Part shown: positions 8,558 through 16,229 of the stretch, piece by piece
Layout of the letters: each line of letters starts with the position of its first letter
How positions within the stretch are numbered: the first letter of the stretch is position 1
Origin: Catenovulum sediminis
GTDB lineage: Bacteria; Pseudomonadota; Gammaproteobacteria; Enterobacterales; Alteromonadaceae
Assembly: GCF_040270295.1 (NCBI RefSeq)
Contig: NZ_JBELOE010000254.1
Reading direction: 5' to 3' (one strand)
DNA length: 64,000 bases
Program-made: the position numbers and the translations under genes
Notes under the pieces: model-generated
Told to the model about the DNA's origin: nothing
Databases searched by the model: none
Seen by the model: only the letters and a program-made list of their open reading frames with translations

Positions 8558-9166
8558 GTGGATTTACAAAATAGCAGTGTAATATTTTTAGGTTTAGTGG
8601 TTGGGCTATTACACGCCTTTGATGCAGATCATGTTATGGCGATGTCTACTTATGTTAATAAAACGTCGCGCTTTAAGTTGGTGCTACTGTATGCCACAAG
8701 GTGGGGGATTGGCCACGGTGGAGTACTGACGTTTTTGGCCTGTATATTAATATTGATTGGATTCCAATTGCCACAATGGTTAGTACATGCTTTTGAAATG
8801 GCAGTTGGCGTGTTGTTGATTTATTTAGGGGTACGATTACTTGCAGCTTATAACCGGGCTTGGTTTGATAAATTGTCGAAACGTTTCTTTAAGCATGATC
8901 ACATGCCGCTATTTATAGGTATGTTGCATGGTGTTGCCGGCAGTGCGCCCTTATTAGCACTGTTGCCTAATATGCAGCACACTGATTTTATGTTGCATAT
9001 TGCACTGTTTTCAATGGGTTGTTTAGTTGGGATGTTTTTATTTGGCCTGGGTTTGGGTTTAATACAAACGCGTATCTTGCAACCGCATACGCGATTATCT
9101 TCATTGTTTACCCAATTGATGGGGTGCTCATCAATTGGCTTAGGCGGTTATTGGCTAATCGCTTAA
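8558..9166 (+). CDS. Small NiCoT/UreH-like nickel transporter
   Basis: A membrane protein probably importing nickel for the cofactor pathway. GLLHAFDADHVMAMS contains the HX4DH signature of nickel/cobalt permeases in the first helix. About five to six hydrophobic segments follow, with a second histidine motif RWGIGHGGVLTF and MLHGVAGSAPLLALL. At 202 residues it is well below the roughly 330-370 residues of classical NiCoT permeases, and nearer the UreH-like subgroup. I chose GTG 8558 because GGA at 8548-8550 is properly placed; TTG 8546 would add four residues. It is the last gene of the lar unit and overlaps the convergent ygjV-like gene by 4 bp. Confidence 0.8.
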   Translation: MDLQNSSVIFLGLVVGLLHAFDADHVMAMSTYVNKTSRFKLVLLYATRWGIGHGGVLTFLACILILIGFQLPQWLVHAFEMAVGVLLIYLGVRLLAAYNRAWFDKLSKRFFKHDHMPLFIGMLHGVAGSAPLLALLPNMQHTDFMLHIALFSMGCLVGMFLFGLGLGLIQTRILQPHTRLSSLFTQLMGCSSIGLGGYWLIA

Positions 9167-9675
9167 GCGTTGGCCAAACGCTTCTTTTTGGCACTGTAGA
9201 TCCTAAAAATTGTGAAAACATTGGTGATTATAACCAAAGCTTCAAGGGCGGTACCCCCTAACGAACCAATTACACTATTATGTATTATCCAAAAAGTCGC
9301 ACCTAAGATAAAGACCAATCTCATTTTAATACCTTCTAAAAAGAAGACCGCATATGTGCCTGCACAGCCACCCATAATAGGTAAAAAACTGATGGGCGAC
9401 TGGTACAAATAAATGCCCCAGAGTAAGTTTAAATTGATAAATCCACTGGCAACCCATTTGTTACTAAACCTCACACATACGATTGTTCTAATTAAACTCA
9501 ATGTGTTGCTGGCAGCAGCGGTTGCAGAACCCATTAAAACAAAATGTAAAGTTTGACTGGCAAACAGGAACACCATACAAATTTTTAGTTTTAAGTCGTT
9601 TTTTTGTAAAAAAGTACAAATGCCCAAAAATAAACTGAGAAAACCGATTAACTGTGCTGTGTTTATTTCTATCAT
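9163..9675 (-). CDS. ygjV: YgjV-family inner-membrane protein
   Basis: A 170-residue integral membrane protein with five or six predicted membrane helices and almost no soluble part (for example LIGFLSLFLGICTFLQ, YAVFFLEGIKMRLVFILGA, TFWIIHNSVIGSLGGTALEA). The pattern of an N-terminal helix followed by QKNDLKLKI and a late SLGG motif fits the YgjV family, whose function is unknown. It faces the lar operon tail to tail with a 4-bp overlap, so the two units may interfere at their 3' ends. A role in nickel metabolism should not be assumed from proximity. Confidence 0.75.
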   Translation of the reverse strand: MIEINTAQLIGFLSLFLGICTFLQKNDLKLKICMVFLFASQTLHFVLMGSATAAASNTLSLIRTIVCVRFSNKWVASGFINLNLLWGIYLYQSPISFLPIMGGCAGTYAVFFLEGIKMRLVFILGATFWIIHNSVIGSLGGTALEALVIITNVFTIFRIYSAKKKRLANA

Positions 9676-9841
9676 GGGCCTGTAAACTTTTAATATTGGG
9701 TTGGTAAAAACGAAGTTGTGTGATCATCTAACGCAAGCGGAAAGAGTTTAACATAAATTAAGGGGTGTTGGTCTTAGCTTTAATCCAATGTTCTCAAAAA
9801 CGTAACATACAAACAAAACTTTATAGCTTTAGTATTCAGTG

Positions 9842-9847
9842 TATAAT
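9842..9847 (+). promoter_or_regulatory. Candidate -10 element of the lepA operon promoter
   Basis: A perfect TATAAT lies about 120 bp upstream of lepA, in an otherwise non-coding 289-bp gap. No good -35 hexamer is found 17 bp upstream (CTTTAT). If used, transcription would start near 9854 and produce a leader of about 110 nt. Confidence 0.4.
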
Positions 9848-9884
9848 GTCGCGATTAACTTAGTTAAAAACGAATTCAGAAATT

Positions 9885-9950
9885 AAAGAAGGCAGGAGAA
9901 ATTTTAAGTGTGCAGATCGAATAGTTGATCGCAACCTCGACCTTCTTTTT
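9885..9950 (+). promoter_or_regulatory. Potential leader stem-loop upstream of lepA
   Basis: AAAGAAGG at 9885-9892 is complementary to CCTTCTTT at 9941-9948, and the right arm runs into a T tract. The fold would end 14 bp before the lepA start. It resembles a long-loop terminator or attenuator. The 48-nt loop makes it uncertain. Confidence 0.3.
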
Positions 9951-9964
9951 CAAGAGGCTAAAAA

Positions 9965-11764
9965 TTGAGTAAATTCAACAATATCCGCAACTTCTCCATT
10001 ATCGCGCACATCGACCACGGCAAATCCACTCTATCAGACCGCTTGATTCAAATGTGCGGTGGTTTGACTGATCGTGAAATGGCATCACAAGTGCTTGATT
10101 CTATGGACTTAGAACGTGAGCGCGGTATCACTATAAAAGCACAAAGTGTGACATTAAATTATACAGCTAAAGATGGTGAAACTTACCAGTTAAACTTTAT
10201 CGATACCCCAGGTCACGTTGATTTTTCTTACGAAGTTTCACGTTCACTGGCAGCGTGTGAAGGGGCATTATTAGTTGTTGATGCCGGGCAAGGGGTTGAA
10301 GCTCAGACTTTAGCAAATTGCTATACTGCCATCGAAATGGATTTGGAAGTCGTACCTATCCTGAATAAAATTGATTTACCTGCCGCTGAGCCTGATAGAG
10401 TCGCTGAAGAAATAGAAGATATTGTTGGTATTGATGCTTTGGATGCGGTTAGATGTTCAGCCAAAACGGGTTTGGGCGTTGAAGATGTATTAGAGGTTAT
10501 CGTTAAACAAATTCCACCGCCGGAAGGGGAGCCCGATGCCCCATTACAAGCATTGATCATTGACTCTTGGTTTGACAACTATCAAGGGGTCGTCTCGCTC
10601 GTACGTGTTAAACATGGTGAAATCCGCACCGGTGAAAAAATGAAAGTGATGTCTACTCAGCACGATCATGTGATTGACGAAGTGGGCATATTCACACCAC
10701 ACCAGACCAAAACAGGTGTATTAAAAGCCGGTGAAGTCGGTTACATCATTGCGGGTATTAAAGATATTTTAGGTGCGCCGGTAGGCGATACCATTACCAT
10801 GACAAAAAATCCGGCAAAAACACCACTACCTGGGTTTAAAAAAGTAAAACCTCAAGTTTATGCGGGTATTTTTCCCGTATCGAGTGATGATTTTGAAGAT
10901 TTGCGTGATGCATTAGGTAAACTTAGCTTAAATGATGCGTCGTTGTTTTATGAACCAGAAAGCTCTACAGCATTAGGTTTTGGTTTCCGTTGTGGCTTTT
11001 TGGGTATGCTGCACATGGAGATTATTCAGGAACGTTTAGAGCGTGAATACGATCTGGATTTAATAACGTCAGCACCCACAGTAGTGTATAAGGTAGAGCT
11101 TAAAGACGGCTCGGAAGTGATGGTTGATAATCCATCTTTATTGCCACCAATCAATAATATTGAATCTATTCATGAACCTGTCGCAGAATGTAATATTTTA
11201 GTACCTCAGGAACATTTAGGCAGTGTGATTACTCTATGTGTTGAGAAACGAGGTGTGCAACGCAATATGAGCTATCACGGTAATCAAGTTAGTGTTGTAT
11301 ATGACATCCCAATGGCCGAAGTGGTACTCGACTTTTTTGATCGCTTAAAATCAACCAGTCGAGGCTATGCATCATTAGATTACAATTTTAAAGAATTCCA
11401 AGAATCAGATATGGTTCGGGTTGATATTCTAATTAATGGTGACAGAGTTGATGCGTTGGCCTTGATTACGCACAGAGATAATTCACAGTACCGCGGCCGA
11501 GAAATGGCCGATAAACTGAAAGAGCTGATACCAAGACAAATGTTTGATATTGCTATTCAGGCGGTTATTGGTAGTCATGTTATTGCGCGTACAACGGTTA
11601 AACAATTGCGTAAAAACGTTATTGCTAAATGTTATGGTGGTGACGTTTCGCGTAAGAAAAAATTACTACAAAAGCAAAAAGAAGGTAAAAAGCGCATGAA
11701 ACAGCTCGGTAACGTAGAAGTGCCACAAGATGCCTTTTTAGCTGTACTTAAATTAGGTAAGTAA
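9965..11764 (+). CDS. lepA: Elongation factor 4 (LepA)
   Basis: LepA is a ribosome-associated translational GTPase. The 599 residues are full length. G1 is AHIDHGKST (about 15-23), G3 DTPGHVDFSYE, and G4 NKIDLP. The EF-G-like domains and the LepA-specific C-terminal domain follow (YGGDVSRKKKLLQKQKEGKKRMK near 560). The start is a TTG at 9965 with GAGG about 8 bp upstream; no in-frame ATG fits the conserved N-terminus SKFNNIRNFSIIAHIDHGKS. It heads the lepA-lepB-rnc-era-recO-pdxJ-acpS cluster. Confidence 0.97.
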   Translation: MSKFNNIRNFSIIAHIDHGKSTLSDRLIQMCGGLTDREMASQVLDSMDLERERGITIKAQSVTLNYTAKDGETYQLNFIDTPGHVDFSYEVSRSLAACEGALLVVDAGQGVEAQTLANCYTAIEMDLEVVPILNKIDLPAAEPDRVAEEIEDIVGIDALDAVRCSAKTGLGVEDVLEVIVKQIPPPEGEPDAPLQALIIDSWFDNYQGVVSLVRVKHGEIRTGEKMKVMSTQHDHVIDEVGIFTPHQTKTGVLKAGEVGYIIAGIKDILGAPVGDTITMTKNPAKTPLPGFKKVKPQVYAGIFPVSSDDFEDLRDALGKLSLNDASLFYEPESSTALGFGFRCGFLGMLHMEIIQERLEREYDLDLITSAPTVVYKVELKDGSEVMVDNPSLLPPINNIESIHEPVAECNILVPQEHLGSVITLCVEKRGVQRNMSYHGNQVSVVYDIPMAEVVLDFFDRLKSTSRGYASLDYNFKEFQESDMVRVDILINGDRVDALALITHRDNSQYRGREMADKLKELIPRQMFDIAIQAVIGSHVIARTTVKQLRKNVIAKCYGGDVSRKKKLLQKQKEGKKRMKQLGNVEVPQDAFLAVLKLGK

Positions 11765-11799
11765 ACTCGGAACTATTTAAAATCGATTCAGGAAATTTT

Positions 11800-12753
11800 A
11801 TGGCCAATTATTTTTCGTTACTTTTGTTTATATTAACCGTCACTACTGGCTTGATCTGGTTGTTAGATCTGATTTTATGGGCGCCAAAACGTAAACAAAA
11901 GTTAGCCGCAGCAGGTGCTGCAACACAACTGGACTTAGAGGATGAAGTTAAACACAGAATTGCTCCTCAACATCCGGTCGCTGAGTTTTCTGAATCGGTA
12001 TTTCCAGTTATCGCATTTGTATTTGTACTACGTTCTTTTTTGTATGAACCGTTTCAAATTCCCTCTGGGTCAATGATGCCAACCTTATTGGTAGGCGACT
12101 TTATATTAGTTGAAAAGTTTAGTTATGGGATTCGCAATCCAATTGCCAATGAAATCTTGATGGAAACGAATAAGCCAGAACGCGGCGATATTGCGGTCTT
12201 TAAATTTCCTGACAACCCACAATTAGATTACATCAAGCGGGTGGTTGGTTTGCCGGGTGACCGTATCATATATCGCCGGAAATACTTATATGTAATGCCG
12301 GCATGTCAAGGTGAAGCCGCTTGTGAAGAAAAGTATCAGGAAATGGAAAAACAACTGATCAAACGTGGCGAGTTCCAGCACGGTCCATATTCATTAGATC
12401 GTTATGTTGAAGATTTGGGCGGCGTCAAACATGATGTCTTGTTAAACTTCCGTATTCCAGATATGACAGCTCAGTACTTTAAACAAAGTTCTACCTACAA
12501 TCGTGATGAATGGATTGTGCCAGCTGGGCATTACTTTGTATTGGGTGATAATAGAGACAACTCACAAGACAGTCGTTATTGGGGATTTGTACCAGAAGAA
12601 AATTTAGTGGGTGAAGCCGTTTTTGTTTGGATGAGCTTTGAATTTGGCAGAGACGAAGACGATTGGTTACCAACTTGGGTTCCAACCAAAGTTAGATTTG
12701 ATCGAATTGGTAAAATTGAAGGTGGCAGTGAAGTTGAGCCTAAAGATGAATAA
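11800..12753 (+). CDS. lepB: Signal peptidase I (LepB)
   Basis: The membrane protease that removes signal peptides from exported proteins. Two N-terminal membrane segments lie at about 3-27 and 66-82. The catalytic serine is S91 in PSGSMMPTL, and the general base is K146 in DYIKRVVGLPGDR. The GDNRDNSQDSRYWG box lies near residue 250. The 317-residue length is typical. It follows lepA by 35 bp and overlaps rnc by 8 bp, the same order as in E. coli. Confidence 0.97.
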   Translation: MANYFSLLLFILTVTTGLIWLLDLILWAPKRKQKLAAAGAATQLDLEDEVKHRIAPQHPVAEFSESVFPVIAFVFVLRSFLYEPFQIPSGSMMPTLLVGDFILVEKFSYGIRNPIANEILMETNKPERGDIAVFKFPDNPQLDYIKRVVGLPGDRIIYRRKYLYVMPACQGEAACEEKYQEMEKQLIKRGEFQHGPYSLDRYVEDLGGVKHDVLLNFRIPDMTAQYFKQSSTYNRDEWIVPAGHYFVLGDNRDNSQDSRYWGFVPEENLVGEAVFVWMSFEFGRDEDDWLPTWVPTKVRFDRIGKIEGGSEVEPKDE

Positions 12754-13414
12754 TTTGGAGCGTTTAAGTAAAACGCTAGGCTATACGTTTAATGATATTA
12801 ATTTACTTGAACAAGCGTTAACTCACAGAAGTGCTAAAAGTGTACATAATGAGCGCCTTGAATTTTTAGGGGACTCGGTTTTGAGTTTTGTCATCGCCGA
12901 GAAGTTGTATGCACAATTCCCAAAATGCAAAGAGGGTGATTTAAGCCGCATGCGTTCGACATTAGTGCGCGGTGAAACCTTAGTTGAGTTGGCGCAAAAT
13001 TTTAAAATAAGCGATTATTTAGTGCTCGGTCCAGGTGAGTTAAAAAGTGGTGGCCATCGTCGAAATTCTATATTGGAAGATGCGGTGGAAGCAATAATCG
13101 GTGCCGTATACCTAGACTCTAATATGGACACCATAAAAGATTTAATATTAACTTGGTACAGAAGCCGCTTAGAAACTTTAAAACCTGGCCAATCGCAAAA
13201 AGATGCAAAAACACAGTTGCAAGAATGGCTACAAGGGCGCAAGCAAGAATTGCCAGTTTATCAAGTTGAAGAAATAACGGGCAAAGATCATAAACAGACG
13301 TTTACCGTCAGTTGCATTATTGACGATGAATCCAGTACCTTGGGAAAAGGTTCTAGTCGTCGTAAGGCGGAGCAGGAAGCTGCTCGAGCTATGCTAAATC
13401 AATTAACCTCTTAG
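12746..13414 (+). CDS. rnc: Ribonuclease III
   Basis: A double-strand-specific endoribonuclease that processes rRNA precursors and some mRNAs. The signature HNERLEFLGDS lies at 34-44, and the second acidic cluster is NSILEDAVEAIIGAVY near 108-123. A double-stranded RNA-binding domain fills about 150-222 (TQLQEWLQGRKQELPVY and GSSRRKAEQEAARAML). I placed the start at ATG 12746, inside the lepB tail, giving 222 residues (E. coli 226). A longer in-frame extension exists only because it overlaps lepB. It is 8 bp from era. Confidence 0.97.
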   Translation: MNNLERLSKTLGYTFNDINLLEQALTHRSAKSVHNERLEFLGDSVLSFVIAEKLYAQFPKCKEGDLSRMRSTLVRGETLVELAQNFKISDYLVLGPGELKSGGHRRNSILEDAVEAIIGAVYLDSNMDTIKDLILTWYRSRLETLKPGQSQKDAKTQLQEWLQGRKQELPVYQVEEITGKDHKQTFTVSCIIDDESSTLGKGSSRRKAEQEAARAMLNQLTS

Positions 13415-13422
13415 GTATTTTC

Positions 13423-14328
13423 ATGAATCCAGATACATATTGCGGGTTTGTCGCAATAGTAGGCCGACCGAATGTCGGAAAATCGACACTGATTAACCGT
13501 ATTGTCGGTCAAAAAGTGAGTATAACTTCGCGCAAACCACAAACCACACGTCACAGGGTATTGGGTATCCATACAGAAGGTAAATATCAAACTGTTTATA
13601 TTGATACCCCAGGACTTCATTCTGATGAGAAGCGCGCAATCAATCGCTTAATGAACCGTGCCGCGCACAGCTCTCTAGGTGACGTTTCTTTAGTATTGTT
13701 TCTAGTTGAAGGTACGCATTGGGAAAAAGATGATGAAATGGTGCTTAAACGCATCAAACAAGCTGGTGTACCGTGCGTGCTGTTAATTAATAAAGTGGAC
13801 AATGTAAAAGATAAAGAGAGTTTATTACCGCACTTGCAATTTTTGTCAGCGCAGCATGATTTTAAGGATATTATTCCTATTTCTGCGACTAAAGGTGATC
13901 ATGTTGATACGGTCGAAAAATTTGTCAAAGCGAGTTTAGAGCCTTGTGAATTTTACTTTCCTGAAGACTACTTCACTGACCGCTCGTCTCGATTTATGAT
14001 CAGTGAGCTGATTCGTGAAAAAGTTATGCGTAACACTGGCGACGAATTGCCTTATGACACTGCGGTGGAAATTGAAAAATATGAAACGCAACCTAATGGC
14101 GTACTTAAAATACACGCTGCGATTTTGGTTGCTCGTGATGCACAAAAAAGAATTGTAATCGGTAAGGGTGGAGAAAAAATCAAAACCATCGGGCGAGATG
14201 CGCGCTTAGATGCCGAGAAAATGCTAGGCTGTCGTATATTTTTAGAGCTTTTTGTAAAAGTTAAATCCGGCTGGGCAGATGACGATAGAGCTCTGCGTAG
14301 TTTGGGTTATGGCGATGACGCATTTTAA
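13423..14328 (+). CDS. era: GTPase Era
   Basis: An essential GTPase that binds 16S rRNA and assists small-subunit assembly. G1 is GRPNVGKS at 14-21, G3 DTPGLH, G4 NKVD, and G5 ISATKGDHVD. A C-terminal KH domain follows, with the loop VIGKGGEKIKTIG near 243-255. The 301-residue length is standard. It lies 8 bp after rnc, the conserved pairing in gammaproteobacteria. Confidence 0.97.
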   Translation: MNPDTYCGFVAIVGRPNVGKSTLINRIVGQKVSITSRKPQTTRHRVLGIHTEGKYQTVYIDTPGLHSDEKRAINRLMNRAAHSSLGDVSLVLFLVEGTHWEKDDEMVLKRIKQAGVPCVLLINKVDNVKDKESLLPHLQFLSAQHDFKDIIPISATKGDHVDTVEKFVKASLEPCEFYFPEDYFTDRSSRFMISELIREKVMRNTGDELPYDTAVEIEKYETQPNGVLKIHAAILVARDAQKRIVIGKGGEKIKTIGRDARLDAEKMLGCRIFLELFVKVKSGWADDDRALRSLGYGDDAF

Positions 14329-14333
14329 CGTAT

Positions 14334-15008
14334 ATGCAGCAAGCGGTTTTACTTCATAGTCGTCCGTACCGCGAAAATTCATTTATTTGTGATTTGTTAA
14401 CGGAAGAAGATGGTCGTATCAGTATTTTTTATCGAAAGTCAAAAAATGCTGAACCGTTAACATTATTTAATGTGTATTGGATTTCATTGGCCGGTGGCCA
14501 GAATGAGTTATATTTTATCCGTCAATTGGAGTTAAAAGAACGGTTTGATAATTTAACCGCAGAAGTTTTATACAGTGCTCTGTATATTAACGAAATTACT
14601 TGCAAATTACTTGCAAAAGTCGCAACGACTCAGGCAATCTTTCCCGCTTATATTGAGTGTCTATCCACGCTATCTTGTACACCTTCAAGTCTGCAGACAG
14701 CGCTTAGAAATTATGAATTAGAAGTACTTTCTGAGTTAGGCGTCATACCCGATTTTGCAGTGGATATTGAAAGCCAGCAGAGTTTGAGGGATGATCAACT
14801 GTATTATTTTGACCATACAGCAGGCTGGTTTCGGCAAGCTAAACTCGGAGCGCCTGCTGTTTTAGGTAAGCATATAAAACAAATTGCTTTGCGAGATTTT
14901 TCTGATCCGCAATGTTTGCGCAGTACTAAGGTATTGATGCGTTGGTGGATTGAACAGTTAGTTGGAAAAAATCGTATAAAAAGCAGAGATTTATTTAAGA
15001 GAAAATAA
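14334..15008 (+). CDS. recO: DNA repair protein RecO
   Basis: RecO works with RecR to load RecA on SSB-coated single-stranded DNA. The 224 residues have the N-terminal OB fold (QQAVLLHSRPYRENSFICDLLTEEDGRISIFYR, about 2-34) and a helical C-terminal domain (NYELEVLSELGVIPDF near 125-140). No clear ribosome binding site precedes the ATG 5 bp after era, so coupling to era translation is likely. No zinc-binding cysteine cluster is visible, as is usual in gammaproteobacterial RecO. Confidence 0.92.
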   Translation: MQQAVLLHSRPYRENSFICDLLTEEDGRISIFYRKSKNAEPLTLFNVYWISLAGGQNELYFIRQLELKERFDNLTAEVLYSALYINEITCKLLAKVATTQAIFPAYIECLSTLSCTPSSLQTALRNYELEVLSELGVIPDFAVDIESQQSLRDDQLYYFDHTAGWFRQAKLGAPAVLGKHIKQIALRDFSDPQCLRSTKVLMRWWIEQLVGKNRIKSRDLFKRK

Positions 15009-15010
15009 GT

Positions 15011-15742
15011 ATGAAAGAGATTTTTTTAGGCGTCAATATAGATCATATCGCAACCATTCGACAGGCTCGAGGTACGAGTTTTCCAGACCCTGTTCACGCT
15101 GCCGCAGTGGCGGAGCATGCTGGGGCTGCTGGCATAACTGTGCATTTACGCGAAGATAGACGGCATATTCAAGATCGAGATGTTGAAATATTAGCAAAAA
15201 CAGTGACAACTCGGCTCAATTTAGAAATGGCTGTAACAGAAGAAATGATTCAGTTGGCTGAGCGACTTAAACCAGAATTTTGTTGCTTAGTGCCGGAAAA
15301 ACGAGAGGAACTTACCACTGAAGGTGGGTTAGATGTTGCGGGGCAGTTAGATAAAATTATAGATGCCGTAGAGCGAATTAGTGCTGTCGGCACGCAGGTA
15401 TCTTTGTTCATTGATGCGGATAAAAACCAAATTGAAGCGGCGCGCAAAACGAATGCACCTTACATTGAAATTCATACGGGGGGCTATGCAGATGCTAAAA
15501 CTGAAGCCGAAGCTGAAGAAGAGCTAGAAAGGATACGTCAAGCGGCTAAATTTGCTGATTCGATAGGTATTAAAGTCAATGCGGGACATGGATTAAATTA
15601 TCATAACGTGAAGCCTATTGCCGCCATACCGCAAATGATAGAGCTTAATATCGGACATGCGATAATAGCACGCGCTGCTATTGATGGTTTGGAAAAAGCG
15701 GTTAGAGATATGCGCCAGTTAATGATAGAGGCACGTGGTTAA
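15011..15742 (+). CDS. pdxJ: Pyridoxine 5'-phosphate synthase PdxJ
   Basis: Condenses 1-deoxyxylulose 5-phosphate with 3-amino-2-oxopropyl phosphate to form pyridoxine 5'-phosphate. The 243 residues form a single TIM barrel with the family blocks GVNIDHIATIRQARGT (about 7-22), GITVHLREDRRHIQDRDV, CCLVPEKREELTTEGG and VNAGHGLNYHNV. The phosphate-site block ELNIGHAIIARA lies near the end. It starts 2 bp after recO, and its TAA abuts the acpS ATG. Confidence 0.97.
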   Translation: MKEIFLGVNIDHIATIRQARGTSFPDPVHAAAVAEHAGAAGITVHLREDRRHIQDRDVEILAKTVTTRLNLEMAVTEEMIQLAERLKPEFCCLVPEKREELTTEGGLDVAGQLDKIIDAVERISAVGTQVSLFIDADKNQIEAARKTNAPYIEIHTGGYADAKTEAEAEEELERIRQAAKFADSIGIKVNAGHGLNYHNVKPIAAIPQMIELNIGHAIIARAAIDGLEKAVRDMRQLMIEARG

Positions 15743-16117
15743 ATGGCAATAATTGGCATTGGTACAGATATTGTCGAAATCAGCCGATTCGATACAGTCA
15801 ATCTAAATGCTATTGCAAAACGAGTATTAACGGCTGAGGAGCTAAGTGCTTTTCAGCAAAATAAACAACCTCATCGGTATTTAGCCAAACGCTGGGCGGC
15901 AAAAGAAGCTGCAGCTAAGGCGCTTGGAACGGGGATTGCGGCTGGTGTGACGTTTCACGATTTTGTTATCAGTAACTTACCCAGTGGCGCTCCGGTATTA
16001 CAGTTATTTGGTAAAGCTGCAGAAAGACTGGGAAACAATGTTAACGTGCATATTTCTATTTCAGATGAAAAACAATATGCGACCGCGACTGTGATTTTTG
16101 AAAGTATCAGTGCTTAG
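15743..16117 (+). CDS. acpS: Holo-[acyl-carrier-protein] synthase AcpS
   Basis: Transfers the 4'-phosphopantetheine group of coenzyme A to apo-ACP for fatty acid synthesis. The 124-residue protein has the metal-binding block GIGTDIVEISRF (about 5-16) and RYLAKRWAAKEAAAKALGTGI (about 48-68), whose glutamate also binds the metal ion. The ATG follows the pdxJ TAA directly. It is the last gene of the cluster and is followed by a strong terminator. Confidence 0.96.
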   Translation: MAIIGIGTDIVEISRFDTVNLNAIAKRVLTAEELSAFQQNKQPHRYLAKRWAAKEAAAKALGTGIAAGVTFHDFVISNLPSGAPVLQLFGKAAERLGNNVNVHISISDEKQYATATVIFESISA

Positions 16118-16168
16118 AACTTATTTATAGAAGTCTAGTAAATTCTGAAAGTACCAATACAATCTATA

Positions 16169-16198
16169 AAAAAGCCCCCATTTTATTGGAGGCTTTTA
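16169..16198. terminator. Terminator between acpS and asnB, probably bidirectional
   Basis: An A tract and AAAGCC lead into CCC, an ATTTTATT loop, then GGAGGCTTTT. The stem pairs AAAAGCC/GGCTTTT with an internal C-A mismatch. A tracts on one side and T tracts on the other allow termination of both the acpS unit and the convergent asnB. Confidence 0.75.
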
Positions 16199-16229
16199 TA
16201 TTCAATTAACTATAGTATAGTTTTTGTAT

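Noticed and set aside
12638..12745. Upstream extension of rnc into lepB
   Set aside because: The extra residues are not part of RNase III, and the ATG at 12746 gives the normal length.
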